From Pseudomonas sp. Bc-h (lineage in GTDB: Bacteria; Pseudomonadota; Gammaproteobacteria; Pseudomonadales; Pseudomonadaceae): a stretch of 64,000 bases of DNA. The notes under the pieces are model-generated. The model was not told where the DNA came from. It was given only the letters and a program-made list of their open reading frames with translations, and did no database searches. The translations under genes were made by a program, and so were the position numbers. This document shows, piece by piece, positions 18,657-27,963 of this stretch. The DNA is taken from assembly GCF_002080045.1 (NCBI RefSeq), contig NZ_MUIN01000005.1, positions 82,362 to 146,361 of the forward strand. Direction: 5' to 3'. Within the stretch, counting starts at the first letter, position 1. Each line of letters begins with the position of its first letter.

Positions 18657-19751
18657 TTACGGCTTGTGCGCCCGCGACAGGAACTCATGGGACTGCATTT
18701 CCAGCAGGCGGCTCAGGGTGCGCTGGAACTCGAAATTCAGACGACCGCCGGTGTACAGGTCCTTCAGCTCGACTTCCGCCGAGATGATCAACTTGACGTT
18801 GCGGTCGTAGAATTCATCGACCATGTTGATGAAGCGGCGGGCGATGTCGTCGGTGGTGACGCTCATTTGTTCGACGCCACTGAGCAACACGGCGTGGAAG
18901 ATTTTGCCGAGTTCGATGTAGTCGTTCTGGCTACGCGGGCCGTCACACAGTTCGCGGAAATCGAACCAGGCCACATCGTCACAGGTACGAATCGCCTTGA
19001 TCTGGCGGTTCTCGATGATCAACACATCGTTTTCGATGGCCTTGGTGCATTCCGGCGTCAGCGCGCGGAAGCTTTTGCGCATGCTGTCCTGAGCGGCTTC
19101 GTTCAGTGGGAAGTGGAACAGCTCGGCTTGCTCCAGATGGCGCAGACGATAATCCACGCCGCTGTCGACGTTGACGATCTCGGTGTTCTGTTTGATCAGG
19201 GCAATGGCCGGCAGGAAACGCGCACGTTGCAGACCGTCCTTGTACAGGCCGTCCGGCACGATGTTCGAGGTGGCGACCAGGGTCACGCCGTTCTTGAACA
19301 GCTCTTCCATCAGGGTGCCGAGAATCATGGCGTCGGTGATGTCGGAAACGAAGAATTCGTCGAAGCAGATCACCCGTGCCTCACCGGCAAACTGTTTGGC
19401 GATCAGGGTCAGAGGGTTCTTCTCGCCCTTGAGGTTCTTCATTTCCTCGTGCACACGCTTCATGAAGCGGTGGAAGTGCGTGCGCATCTTGTCCTGAAAC
19501 GGCAGCGCTTCGAAGAACGTGTCGACCAGATAGGTCTTGCCGCGACCGACGCCACCCCAGAAATACAGGCCCTTGACCACCGTCGGCTCTTTCTTGCCGA
19601 AAAGCTTGCCGAAAAGACCTGGCTTGGTCTCATGAGCAGCAACCAGATCGTCGTAAAGACGCTGCAGGTGACGCACAGCGTTTTCCTGAGCGGCATCGTG
19701 GAAGAAGTCGGGTTTCTTGAGGTCGTTCTGGTAGCTTTCTAGGGGGGTCAT
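18657..19751 (-). CDS. zapE: Cell division protein ZapE (AFG1-like ATPase)
   Basis: A 364-residue P-loop ATPase of the AFG1 family. Walker A is GGVGRGKT (residues 66-73), and Walker B is VICFDEFFVSDITDAMIL. A later conserved block is RFINMVDEFYDRNVKLIISAE. ZapE associates with the division ring in E. coli. The ATG at 19751 gives TPLESYQNDLKKPDFFHD, the usual N-terminus; an in-frame extension to 19817 is not conserved-looking. Confidence 0.92.
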   Translation of the reverse strand: MTPLESYQNDLKKPDFFHDAAQENAVRHLQRLYDDLVAAHETKPGLFGKLFGKKEPTVVKGLYFWGGVGRGKTYLVDTFFEALPFQDKMRTHFHRFMKRVHEEMKNLKGEKNPLTLIAKQFAGEARVICFDEFFVSDITDAMILGTLMEELFKNGVTLVATSNIVPDGLYKDGLQRARFLPAIALIKQNTEIVNVDSGVDYRLRHLEQAELFHFPLNEAAQDSMRKSFRALTPECTKAIENDVLIIENRQIKAIRTCDDVAWFDFRELCDGPRSQNDYIELGKIFHAVLLSGVEQMSVTTDDIARRFINMVDEFYDRNVKLIISAEVELKDLYTGGRLNFEFQRTLSRLLEMQSHEFLSRAHKP

Positions 19752-19817
19752 ATTCGTTACGTTAGCTAGGTAGCAAAAACGGGCCGCCACTGTAGCGATG
19801 GCCCGTTGCAATGGCAA

Positions 19818-21164
19818 TTAATCCTGTTGTGGCGCCAAGGCCAGTTTCAGGCTTTCGATAGCGGCATCGCGGGCTGCGGCGTCGGCAAAGACCGGACTGT
19901 CCGCAACGCATGCGCCTTGCAGCCAGACGCCGAAGCTTTCGCCTTCCGTCCGAATGTCCAGCTCACCACCCTGTTGCAGCTGCTTGGTCACCGCACCGGC
20001 AGCCTTGCCGTCGGCGAAATTGCGCGACAGCAGCAGTTGCTCGCCATCGGCGGCCAGCAGGCGGAAACGGAAGCTGTCGTCCTCACGGAAGCTGACAAAA
20101 CGCGCGCCTTTGCTTACTTTCTTCTTGCTGGCCGCGACCGTTTGCGTGTTGGTGCGGAAAGACCGCAGCCCTACCGCCTCACGCAGTTCGCCCAGGAATG
20201 GCGTAGCGGTACGTCGTGCCTTCTGTGCACCGGCTTGCAGAATATCTTCCAGATCGGCTGGACGCTCAATCAGACGATGGTAGTTCTCGCGAGCTTCACC
20301 CAGCTCGCTGTCCAGCAGCTGGAAGAGCCGCTGTTTGGCGTCTCCCCAGCCCAGACCTTGTAGCAGGTCGGCGCGAAATTCGCTGCTCTGCTCTTGGCTG
20401 GCGAAAGCCTGATACAGGGTAAACAGGTGCGAGTTGTCCGGATCCTTCGCTTCACCGGGCAGACGCGAGTCGGTGACGATGCGCGAGATCGCGTCTTTCA
20501 TCTCCTTGGCGCTGCTGAACAACGGGATGGTGTTGTCGTAGCTCTTGGACATCTTGCGACCGTCCAGGCCCGGCAAGGTCGCCACGCTCTCTTCGATCAG
20601 CGCTTCGGGCATGACGAAAAACTCTTTGCCATTACCGAACAGGTGATTGAAGCGCTGGCCGATGTCGCGGGCCATTTCGACGTGCTGGATCTGATCACGA
20701 CCCACCGGCACCTGATGCGCGTTGAACATCAGGATGTCGGCGGCCATCAGCACCGGGTAGCTGAACAGGCCCATGCTGACGCCTGCATCCGGATCTTCGC
20801 CGGCTTCGACGTTCTTGTCGACCGACGCCTTGTAGGCGTGCGCACGGTTGAGCAGGCCCTTGGCGGCCACGCAGGTCAGCAGCCAAGTCAGTTCAGGAAT
20901 TTCCGGGATGTCAGACTGGCGATAAAAGGTCACGCGGTCGACGTCCAGGCCGGCAGCCAGCCAGGTCGCGGCGATTTCCAGACGCGAGCGCTGGATGCGC
21001 AGCGGGTCATCGCACTTGATCAGTGCGTGATAGTCGGCCAGGAAGTAGAACGAATCGGCATCGCTCTGGCGGCTGGCGACGATGGCCGGGCGAATGGCGC
21101 CCGCGTAGTTGCCCAGGTGTGGCGTGCCGGTGGTGGTGATACCGGTCAGGATACGAGTGGTCAT
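19818..21164 (-). CDS. trpS: Tryptophanyl-tRNA synthetase
   Basis: A 448-residue class I synthetase. The HIGH-type motif is PHLGNYAG (near residue 15) and the KMSKS loop is GRKMSKSYDN. It is longer than the roughly 330-residue enterobacterial enzyme because of a C-terminal extension from about residue 335 (KKKVSKGARFVSFREDDSFRFRLLA), as in other pseudomonads. It charges tRNA-Trp. It follows the hydrolase gene on the same strand with 28 bases between. Confidence 0.95.
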   Translation of the reverse strand: MTTRILTGITTTGTPHLGNYAGAIRPAIVASRQSDADSFYFLADYHALIKCDDPLRIQRSRLEIAATWLAAGLDVDRVTFYRQSDIPEIPELTWLLTCVAAKGLLNRAHAYKASVDKNVEAGEDPDAGVSMGLFSYPVLMAADILMFNAHQVPVGRDQIQHVEMARDIGQRFNHLFGNGKEFFVMPEALIEESVATLPGLDGRKMSKSYDNTIPLFSSAKEMKDAISRIVTDSRLPGEAKDPDNSHLFTLYQAFASQEQSSEFRADLLQGLGWGDAKQRLFQLLDSELGEARENYHRLIERPADLEDILQAGAQKARRTATPFLGELREAVGLRSFRTNTQTVAASKKKVSKGARFVSFREDDSFRFRLLAADGEQLLLSRNFADGKAAGAVTKQLQQGGELDIRTEGESFGVWLQGACVADSPVFADAAARDAAIESLKLALAPQQD

Positions 21165-21192
21165 GGCTAGTCGCTTATTTTGGGTGCTGCGA

Positions 21193-21822
21193 TCAATTCG
21201 AAAGACGCGGCAGGACCAGATCCTTAAGGTCAGTCAGCTTGCCGTGGAAAAAGTGTCCGCATTCTGCCACTTTCAGCAGCTCATGGGGACGCAGCAGTGC
21301 GTCAGACCAGGCATATACCAGCTGCGGGTCCACCACTTCGTCGGTTTCCGGCTGAATCAGGGTCAATGGCCCCTTTTGCGGCAGCGCGCTCGGGTCGGCG
21401 ATGCGCATCACCGCCGGCGCGACCATGAACAGGTGATTCAGGGTTTCGCCCTTGGCTTCGAGACGACCGCCAAGGGTGGCAGCGACAAATCCGCCGAAGG
21501 AAAAACCGAACAGGGTCATCGGCAGATCGGGGTGTTTTTCCCGCAGCCACAATGCTGCGGCTTCTGCATCATCCACCTCGCCCTGGCCCATATCGGAACT
21601 GCCGGCACTGGCGCCGACACCACGGTAGTTGAAGCGCAGCGTGATGTATCCTGCGTCGCGGGCTGTGCGCTGCAAGGTCGAGATCACTTTATTGAGCATC
21701 GTGCCGCCCTGAACCGGGTTAGGATGGCATATCAGCGCCACGCCCTTGGCCCCTTCCAGGTCAAGGTACAAGGCTTCGAGTTGGCCCACCGGGCCGTCGA
21801 TGAATACAGGGGTTTCACGCAT
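21193..21822 (-). CDS. Alpha/beta-hydrolase (YfhR/dienelactone-hydrolase-like)
   Basis: A 209-residue single-domain alpha/beta-hydrolase. ALICHPNPVQGGTMLNKVI forms the oxyanion-side HP motif. The nucleophile elbow is LFGFSFGGFVAATLG (GFSFGG), and a C-terminal AECGHFFHGKL supplies the histidine. Substrate unknown. The ATG at 21822 is preferred over an in-frame TTG two codons earlier. It probably shares a transcript with trpS. Confidence 0.82.
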   Translation of the reverse strand: MRETPVFIDGPVGQLEALYLDLEGAKGVALICHPNPVQGGTMLNKVISTLQRTARDAGYITLRFNYRGVGASAGSSDMGQGEVDDAEAAALWLREKHPDLPMTLFGFSFGGFVAATLGGRLEAKGETLNHLFMVAPAVMRIADPSALPQKGPLTLIQPETDEVVDPQLVYAWSDALLRPHELLKVAECGHFFHGKLTDLKDLVLPRLSN

Positions 21823-21967
21823 GAGCAAGAATGAACTCCGTGACCTTCAATTGGGTCGACTCGTCTAGCTGATTGTCTGTGGCTGGCATATCGGCGACGC
21901 GTCGCCGCTATACAGCGCAGGTTCGAGCCGTTAACGTAAAGCAAAGCCGTTTATAGAGGAAGGACTC

Positions 21968-22405
21968 GTGGATTACTCGCTCTTAGTTTGGTTGCTGCCG
22001 ACTATTGCCCTGATCGCCGGTGTAGCCATCGGTTTCTTCGTGGCACGTGCGCTGCCCAATGCCGCGCCTAACAGCACTCAGCGCCAGCTGGATGACGTTC
22101 AGGAGCGTTTCGACACCTATCAGAACGAGGTGGTCACTCACTTCAACAGCACGGCTAATCTGGTACAGAAGCTGTCTCAGAGCTATCAGGACGTACAGGA
22201 ACATCTCGCCGAGGGCGCCAATCGTCTGGCCCTGGACGACCTCACCCGCCAACGCCTGCTCGCCGCCCTGCACCCGGAAGCGAATCAGGCCCCACGCGAC
22301 CGCCTGACGCCGCCGCGCACCGCCGCCGAGCCACCACGGGACTACGCCCCGAAAATGCCGAATACCCCTGGCATGCTGGATGAGCATTACGGCTTGAAGA
22401 AGTAA
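21968..22405 (+). CDS. zapG: ZapG (YhcB/DUF1043) cell-envelope protein
   Basis: A 145-residue protein with one N-terminal membrane helix (LLVWLLPTIALIAGVAIGFFVA). A coiled-coil segment follows (about residues 35-95, QLDDVQERFDTYQNEVVTHF ...), then a proline-rich tail. The family is linked to cell division and envelope growth. The start is a GTG at 21968 behind GAGGAAGGA. It is divergent from the hydrolase gene and followed by an intrinsic terminator. Confidence 0.85.
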   Translation: MDYSLLVWLLPTIALIAGVAIGFFVARALPNAAPNSTQRQLDDVQERFDTYQNEVVTHFNSTANLVQKLSQSYQDVQEHLAEGANRLALDDLTRQRLLAALHPEANQAPRDRLTPPRTAAEPPRDYAPKMPNTPGMLDEHYGLKK

Positions 22406-22420
22406 GCAGATACACAATGA

Positions 22421-22460
22421 AAAAGCCCGCCCCTGAGGTGATCAGCGGCGGGCTTTTTTT
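22421..22460 (+). terminator. Intrinsic terminator after zapG
   Basis: AAGCCCGCC pairs with GGCGGGCTT, followed by seven T residues, 16 bases beyond the stop codon. Confidence 0.85.
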
Positions 22461-22592
22461 GTGCTTGTGAGACTGGCTTAAGGATCGCCTGTCGATCACA
22501 TCCTGCAGGGGAACGATCAACGGAAAACAACGCTATCCCTGTGGGAGCTGAGCCTGGTCCGAAAATATCCGCCATCCCCAGAGCAAGCCCGC

Positions 22593-22618
22593 AAAAAACC
22601 CGCCATCACCGGCGGGTT
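22593..22618 (-). terminator. Distal terminator-like hairpin downstream of cysNC
   Basis: On the minus strand AACCCGCC pairs with GGCGGGTT and is followed by six T residues. It resembles the proximal cysNC terminator at 22773. Confidence 0.6.
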
Positions 22619-22622
22619 CCCT

Positions 22623-22731
22623 GATCGTGCCCACGCTCCGCGTGGGTATGCAGCCAAGGACGCTCCGCGTCCGTCGCAGTGAGACGCTGAGCGTCTCGGG
22701 CGGCGTTACCACGCGGAGCGTGGGAACGATC
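22623..22731. repeat. Compound palindromic intergenic repeat (about 109 bases)
   Basis: Outer arms GATCGTGCCCACGCTCCGCG and its near complement ending GGGAACGATC enclose three smaller hairpins. These are CCCACGCTCCGCGTGGG (22630), GGACGCTCCGCGTCC (22658) and GAGACGCTGAGCGTCTC (22681). From memory, similar GCTCCGCGT-rich elements recur between genes in several Pseudomonas genomes. Confidence 0.7.
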
Positions 22732-22772
22732 AACAGTGCGGTATTCGCGGACCGTGACAAATCCAGTAAAAA

Positions 22773-22797
22773 CAAAAAACCCGCCATCGGCGGGTTT
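22773..22797 (-). terminator. Intrinsic terminator of cysDNC
   Basis: On the minus strand AAACCCGCC pairs with GGCGGGTTT around a three-base loop, followed by a T-run, 20 bases beyond the cysNC stop. Confidence 0.82.
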
Positions 22798-22816
22798 CTC
22801 GTGGAGCAGTCGAGAT

Positions 22817-24715
22817 TTAGATCGCGCCGCGAGCTCGCAGCAGATCCAGCACTAGCTTGACGCTTTCTTCGACGTTCAACGCCTGGGTATCGATCACCAG
22901 GTCGGCGTCCAGCGGGACGTCATACGGGAAGGACTCGCCCGGAATGTTGTCCTTGTCGGCAGCGTAGAGGCCTTGTGGATCGCGTTCGCGGCAAACCTGA
23001 GGCGAGGCCTGGACGTAGACCGTGATCAGGCGATCATCGCCAATCAGCGCCTTGGCGTTCTGACGACCTGCCGCATCCGGTGCAACGAAAGCAGCCAAGG
23101 TCAGCAGGCCTGCTTCGTTGAACTGACGCGCTACGTGAGCGGCACGACGCCAGTTCTCGGTGCGACCAGCCCGATCCTGTGGCAGACCTTTGTTCAGGTC
23201 GTGGCGCAAGTTCTGGCCATCGAGGACGAACACCGCACGGCCCAAGTCGAACAACTTGCGCTCCACGGCATACGCGAGGGTGCTCTTGCCCGCGCCCGAC
23301 AGCCCGCTGAACAGCACTGTTGCTGGCTTCTGACCGAACCGTTGAGCACGCTCCTCAACCGACACATGCGCCAGCGCGCCGTGGTGGTTGCCAGCGCCAG
23401 CCGACGTCGGTTTCGCAATGATCATGCCTGCCGCCACGGTGCCGTTGGTCAAGCGATCGATGACGATAAACGCACCGGTGGTGCGGTTGCTGTCGTAACC
23501 ATCCAGCGCGATCGGCGCATCGAGGGCGATTTTCACGCGGCCAATTTCGTTCAGTTGCAAGGCGCTCGCGGCGCCCTCTTCGAGCGTGTTCACGTCAACG
23601 CGGTGAGTGATGCTGGCAATCGAGCCTGGCACGTAAGACGTAGCGCGCTTGATGTCGTATTTCTTGCCAGGAAGCATCGGCTCTTCAGCCATCCACACCA
23701 GCATGGCGTCGAAGGAGTCTGCCACCTGCGGGACGTTGTCGGCATGCACCAACAAGTCGCCACGGGAAATGTCGATTTCGTCTTCCATGGTCAGGGTCAC
23801 GGCCTGACCCGGGCCTGCGTGCTCCAGCTCACCTTCGAAGGTAACAATGGATTTCACGCGGCTGCTTTTGCCCGACGGCAGCACGACAACCTCATCGCCC
23901 TTGCGCACGATGCCGCTGGCCAGCGTACCGGCGAAGCCACGGAAGTTCAGGTTCGGACGGTTGACGTACTGCACCGGGAAGCGGAGGTCGTCGAAGTTAC
24001 GGTCGTTGGCGATCTCGACGGTCTCGAGAATTTCCATCAACGACTTGCCGTTGTACCAAGGCGAGCGTTCGCTCTTGTTCACCACGTTGTCGCCCTTGAG
24101 CGCCGACATCGGAACGAATTCCATGGTGGTCGGCTTCAGGGAAATGCGGTCGGCGAACTTCAGGTAATCGGCCTTGATCTGCTCGAAGATTGTCTCGTCA
24201 AAACCATTGAGGTCCATCTTGTTGATGGCAACCACGATGTGCTTGATACCCAGCAGCGATGCGATGTAGCTGTGACGGCGGGTCTGGGTCTGAACGCCGT
24301 AACGCGCATCGACCAGAATGATCGCCAGGTCACAGGTGGATGCACCGGTGGCCATGTTGCGGGTGTACTGCTCATGGCCGGGGGTGTCGGCGATGATGAA
24401 TTTGCGCTTGGCAGTCGAGAAATAGCGGTAGGCGACATCGATGGTGATGCCCTGCTCACGCTCAGCCTGCAGACCGTCCACCAGCAACGCCAGATCGACG
24501 TCATCGCCCGTGGTACCGGACTTCTTGGAATCGCGGGTAATGGCTTCCAGGTGATCTTCGTAGATCATTTTGGAGTCGTGCAGCAGGCGACCGATCAACG
24601 TGCTCTTGCCGTCGTCGACGTTGCCACAGGTCAGGAAACGCAGCATCTCTTTGCGTTCGTGCTGGCCCAGATAGGCGAGGATGTCCTCGCTGATCAATTC
24701 AGATTGATGCGACAT
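22817..24715 (-). CDS. cysNC: Bifunctional sulfate adenylyltransferase subunit 1 / adenylylsulfate kinase CysNC
   Basis: A 632-residue fusion. Residues about 25-440 are the CysN GTPase, with G1 GNVDDGKST (31-39), G3 DTPGHEQY and G4 NKMD, plus EF-Tu-like beta-barrels. Residues about 450-632 are CysC (APS kinase), with P-loop GLSGAGKST near 470 and FVAPDAAGR. With CysD it makes APS and then PAPS for sulfate assimilation. The fusion is normal in Pseudomonas. It lies 15 bases after cysD and ends at a terminator. Confidence 0.96.
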   Translation of the reverse strand: MSHQSELISEDILAYLGQHERKEMLRFLTCGNVDDGKSTLIGRLLHDSKMIYEDHLEAITRDSKKSGTTGDDVDLALLVDGLQAEREQGITIDVAYRYFSTAKRKFIIADTPGHEQYTRNMATGASTCDLAIILVDARYGVQTQTRRHSYIASLLGIKHIVVAINKMDLNGFDETIFEQIKADYLKFADRISLKPTTMEFVPMSALKGDNVVNKSERSPWYNGKSLMEILETVEIANDRNFDDLRFPVQYVNRPNLNFRGFAGTLASGIVRKGDEVVVLPSGKSSRVKSIVTFEGELEHAGPGQAVTLTMEDEIDISRGDLLVHADNVPQVADSFDAMLVWMAEEPMLPGKKYDIKRATSYVPGSIASITHRVDVNTLEEGAASALQLNEIGRVKIALDAPIALDGYDSNRTTGAFIVIDRLTNGTVAAGMIIAKPTSAGAGNHHGALAHVSVEERAQRFGQKPATVLFSGLSGAGKSTLAYAVERKLFDLGRAVFVLDGQNLRHDLNKGLPQDRAGRTENWRRAAHVARQFNEAGLLTLAAFVAPDAAGRQNAKALIGDDRLITVYVQASPQVCRERDPQGLYAADKDNIPGESFPYDVPLDADLVIDTQALNVEESVKLVLDLLRARGAI

Positions 24716-24730
24716 GTTCAGACACCCTAA

Positions 24731-25648
24731 TTAGAAATAACCCTGACGTTTCTTTTCTTCCATGGAGCCAGCGCCATCGTGATCGATGACTCGGCCTTGG
24801 CGTTCGGAAGTTCGCGTCAGGAGCATTTCCTGAATGATGTCGGTGAGGCTGGTGGCCTCGGACTCGACAGCGCCCGTCAACGGGTAGTCGCCAAGTGTGC
24901 GGAAACGGACCTTCTTCTTGACGATGCGCTTCTTGTCTTCATCAGACAGATGATTACGCAGACGATCATCGTCGATCATGATCCAGGTGCCGTTCATCTC
25001 GATGACTTCGCGCTCGGCGGCGAAGTACAGCGGAACGATCGGGATGCCTTCAAGGTAGATGTACTGCCAGATGTCCAGCTCGGTCCAGTTGGAGAGCGGG
25101 AATACGCGGATCGACTCGCCTTTGTTGACGTTGCCGTTGTACACGTTCCACAGCTCTGGACGCTGGTTTTTCGGGTCCCAACGATGCTTGTTGTCGCGGA
25201 AGGAGTAGACGCGCTCTTTGGCGCGGGACTTCTCCTCGTCGCGGCGCGCGCCACCGAAGGCGGCGTCGAAACCGTGTTTGTCGAGGGCCTGTTTCAAACC
25301 CTCGGTTTTCATGATGTCGGTGTGCTTGGCACTACCGTGGGTCAGCGGGTTGATGCCCTGCGCGACGCCATCCGGGTTTACGTGCACGATCAGGTCCAGG
25401 CCCATATCCTCGACCATCTGATCGCGGAAACGATACATTTCCTGGAATTTCCAGCGGGTGTCGACGTGCATGACCGGGAATGGAAGCTTGCCCGGAAAAA
25501 ACGCCTTGCGTGCCAGATGCAGCATCACGGCAGAGTCTTTACCGACGGAGTACAGCATCACCGGGTTATCGAACTCGGCGGCGACCTCGCGGATGATGTG
25601 GATGCTTTCCGCCTCCAGCTGTTTCAGATGCGTCAGTTTGTCGACCAT
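24731..25648 (-). CDS. cysD: Sulfate adenylyltransferase subunit 2 (CysD)
   Basis: A 305-residue PP-loop ATP pyrophosphatase-fold enzyme with [16 protein letters not shown] near residue 35 and the [15 protein letters not shown] segment. It forms APS from ATP and sulfate, driven by the CysN GTPase. It is first in cysDNC. The 137-base leader region has a perfect hairpin (AGAGCC, loop, GGCTCT at 25679-25694) about 30 bases before the start, which could affect expression. No regulator site was identified with confidence. Confidence 0.96.
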   Translation of the reverse strand: MVDKLTHLKQLEAESIHIIREVAAEFDNPVMLYSVGKDSAVMLHLARKAFFPGKLPFPVMHVDTRWKFQEMYRFRDQMVEDMGLDLIVHVNPDGVAQGINPLTHGSAKHTDIMKTEGLKQALDKHGFDAAFGGARRDEEKSRAKERVYSFRDNKHRWDPKNQRPELWNVYNGNVNKGESIRVFPLSNWTELDIWQYIYLEGIPIVPLYFAAEREVIEMNGTWIMIDDDRLRNHLSDEDKKRIVKKKVRFRTLGDYPLTGAVESEATSLTDIIQEMLLTRTSERQGRVIDHDGAGSMEEKKRQGYF

Positions 25649-25785
25649 GGTTACTCACGGGATAACGTACTTTTATGGAGAGCCTTCGGGCTCTATCGAG
25701 CGAGGCACTTTATCATGAGCCCTGATTCTATTCAGTGGCCCAGATAGATCGAAACGGTATAACGATATAGCTCAGAATTTGGACC

Positions 25786-26544
25786 TCAGATCGGGTTCGG
25801 GCAATCGATGAACAGGTGCTCCAGCGCGAAACGTCTCGCCAGATAGTCGCCCAACGCTTGCACACCGTAGCGCTCGGTCGCGTGATGCCCCGCCGCGATG
25901 AAGCTGATGTCGTTTTCTCGGGCGCTGTGGAACGTCTGCTCAGACGCTTCGCCGCTGATGAACAGATCGACACCCGCCAGAATCGCCTGATCGATGTAGC
26001 CCTGCCCGCCGCCGGTGCACCAACCCACCCGACGAATCATCCCGCCGCCTTCGATCAACAAAGGCTCGCGGCCCAGCGCCGACTGTACCCGGTGGGCGAA
26101 ATCACGAGGCGTGACCGGCTCCGACAGCGACCCTACCAGCCCGATAATGCGCGGGTTTTCGGGGTCCAGTGGCCCTTCGACGGTGATGTCCAATTGCCGT
26201 GCCAGTTGCACGTTGTTGCCCACTTCAGGGTGCAGATCCAGCGGCAAGTGGTAGGCCAGCAGGCTGATGTCATGCTTGAGCAATGTCTTCATGCGACGCT
26301 GTTTCATGCCGGTGATGCAGGGGTTTTCACCTTTCCAGAAATAACCGTGATGCACCAGGATCAGGTCGGCATTGGCCTCGACCGCCGCGTCCAGCAATGC
26401 CTGGCTTGCGGTGACACCAGACACGATTCGTGTGACCTGCGGACGGCCTTCGACCTGCAGACCGTTGGGGCAATAATCCTGAACCCGGGCGCTGCCGAGA
26501 TAGCGGTCCGCTTCCTCGACCAGGGTACTCAGCGAAACAGCCAT
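25786..26544 (-). CDS. Nif3-like dinuclear metal-centre protein (YbgI family)
   Basis: A 252-residue member of the Nif3/YbgI/DUF34 family. Metal-binding histidines appear in LILVHHGYFWKGE and in the C-terminal AAGHHATERYG. VQDYCPNGLQVEG near the N-terminus is typical. The biochemical role is not settled; GTP cyclohydrolase-related and metal-insertion roles have been proposed for relatives. It is divergent from algW. Confidence 0.88.
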   Translation of the reverse strand: MAVSLSTLVEEADRYLGSARVQDYCPNGLQVEGRPQVTRIVSGVTASQALLDAAVEANADLILVHHGYFWKGENPCITGMKQRRMKTLLKHDISLLAYHLPLDLHPEVGNNVQLARQLDITVEGPLDPENPRIIGLVGSLSEPVTPRDFAHRVQSALGREPLLIEGGGMIRRVGWCTGGGQGYIDQAILAGVDLFISGEASEQTFHSARENDISFIAAGHHATERYGVQALGDYLARRFALEHLFIDCPNPI

Positions 26545-26586
26545 AAAAGTCTCCTAAATATGCAGTTCAGACCGCGTTGGTGCTCG

Positions 26587-26592
26587 TATAAT
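26587..26592 (+). promoter_or_regulatory. -10 element (TATAAT) upstream of algW
   Basis: A perfect TATAAT in CGTATAATGCC, 53 bases ahead of the algW start. The -35 position is poor (AGTTCA), so an activator or another sigma factor may contribute. Confidence 0.4.
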
Positions 26593-26645
26593 GCCCGCCA
26601 TTATGGCGCAGGTACGCTGCGTATTTACCTTCAGGACCTTGTTCA

Positions 26646-27806
26646 ATGTTCAAAGCGCTGCGTTTTCTCGGCTGGCCATTGCTCGCTGGTGTGCTTATCG
26701 CTTTACTGATTATCCAGCGCTACCCTCAGTGGGTCGGGCTTCCAAGTCAGGACGTCAATCTGCAGCAGGCGCCACAGACGGCTTTAATCCAACAGGGCCC
26801 GGTCTCCTACGCGGATGCCGTGAGCAGCGCCGCGCCTGCGGTGGCCAATCTGTACACCACCAAGATGGTCAACAACAAACCCAACCATCCGCTGTTCGAA
26901 GACCCACAATTTCGCCGCTTCTTCGGCGACAACCTACCTAAACAGCGTCGCATGGAGTCGAGCCTCGGCTCGGCCGTGATCATGAGCCCTGAAGGGTATC
27001 TGCTGACCAACAACCACGTGACCTCCGGCGCAGACCAGATCGTCGTGGCGCTGAAGGACGGCCGTGAAACCGTGGCTCGGGTCATCGGCAGCGATCCGGA
27101 AACCGACCTCGCAGTGTTGAAAATCGACCTCAAGAATCTGCCGTCCATTACCCTCGGCAGCTCCGACAGCATCCGGATCGGCGACGTTGCTCTGGCCATC
27201 GGCAACCCGTTCGGCGTGGGCCAGACCGTAACGATGGGCATCATCAGCGCCACCGGCCGCAACCAGCTGGGGCTGAACACCTATGAAGATTTCATTCAGA
27301 CCGATGCCGCGATCAACCCCGGCAACTCCGGTGGCGCGCTGGTCGATGCCAACGGCAACCTGACGGGGATCAATACCGCGATCTTTTCCAAATCCGGGGG
27401 ATCTCAAGGCATCGGCTTCGCGATTCCAACCAAGCTGGCACTGGAAGTGATGAAGTCGATCATCGAGCACGGCCAGGTGATTCGTGGCTGGTTGGGCATC
27501 GAAGTTCAGCCGCTGACTCAGGAACTCGCAGAATCGTTCGGCCTGAAAGATCGCCCTGGCATTGTCGTCGCGGGGATCTTCCGTGACGGCCCGGCGCAAA
27601 AGGCCGGCCTGCAACTGGGCGACGTGATCCTGAGCATCAACGGCGAGCCAGCCGGTGACGGACGCAAATCGATGAATCAGGTGGCGCGTACCAAGCCCTC
27701 AGAGAAGATCGCGATCCAGGTCATGCGCAATGGCAAGGAATTGAAGCTGATGGCGGAAGTAGGGCTGCGTCCACCCCAGACTCCTGCACCAGCAGCTGAG
27801 GACTAG
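26646..27806 (+). CDS. algW: Periplasmic serine protease AlgW (DegS-like)
   Basis: A 386-residue protease with an N-terminal membrane anchor (FLGWPLLAGVLIALLII), a trypsin-like domain and one C-terminal PDZ domain (about 280-370). The triad is H124 (TNNHV), D154 (TDLAVL) and S228 (GNSGGAL). A single PDZ separates it from the two-PDZ MucD/DegP. AlgW cleaves MucA in response to envelope stress, releasing AlgU (sigma-22). It is monocistronic, with a REP pair and a bidirectional terminator after it. Confidence 0.94.
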   Translation: MFKALRFLGWPLLAGVLIALLIIQRYPQWVGLPSQDVNLQQAPQTALIQQGPVSYADAVSSAAPAVANLYTTKMVNNKPNHPLFEDPQFRRFFGDNLPKQRRMESSLGSAVIMSPEGYLLTNNHVTSGADQIVVALKDGRETVARVIGSDPETDLAVLKIDLKNLPSITLGSSDSIRIGDVALAIGNPFGVGQTVTMGIISATGRNQLGLNTYEDFIQTDAAINPGNSGGALVDANGNLTGINTAIFSKSGGSQGIGFAIPTKLALEVMKSIIEHGQVIRGWLGIEVQPLTQELAESFGLKDRPGIVVAGIFRDGPAQKAGLQLGDVILSINGEPAGDGRKSMNQVARTKPSEKIAIQVMRNGKELKLMAEVGLRPPQTPAPAAED

Positions 27807-27824
27807 GATCTGGCGTAAGTCCCC

Positions 27825-27893
27825 CGTAGCAGCACGGCTTGCCGGCGGTGACACTTTTGACACCGCCTGCGCCGGTAAGCCGGTCTGCAACAG
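27825..27893. repeat. REP-type inverted pair (copy 4, partly diverged)
   Basis: Arms GGCTTGCCGGCGGTG and CACCGCCTGCGCCGGTAAGCC; the right arm carries an insertion compared with the other copies. An extra short GTGACACTTTTGACAC hairpin lies in the middle. Confidence 0.72.
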
Positions 27894-27914
27894 AAGCGCA
27901 TCCACTTGATGACA

Positions 27915-27947
27915 TAAAAAAACCGCCTGGATCAGGCGGTTTTTTTA
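27915..27947. terminator. Bidirectional terminator between algW and hisC
   Basis: ATAAAAAAACCGCCTG and CAGGCGGTTTTTTTAT form a perfect stem around GAT. It serves both convergent units. Confidence 0.9.
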
Positions 27948-27963
27948 TGCAGGCAACTGATGC

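Larger units (their letters stand above)
22461..22816. other. Gene-free 356-base convergent spacer with terminators and a palindromic repeat
   Basis: I see no gene here. The spacer between convergent zapG and cysNC holds two minus-strand terminators and a compound palindromic repeat (22623-22731), each listed separately. Confidence 0.7.

Noticed and set aside
22627..22860. Open frame across the palindromic repeat before cysNC
   Set aside because: Its translation is just the repeat (RVGMQPRTLRVRRSETLSV) and a terminator; no coding evidence.
22973..24730. 585-codon open frame on the plus strand opposite cysNC
   Set aside because: It is antisense to a clear CysNC gene; its translation has no recognisable domain, and long antisense frames are expected from high GC at third codon positions.
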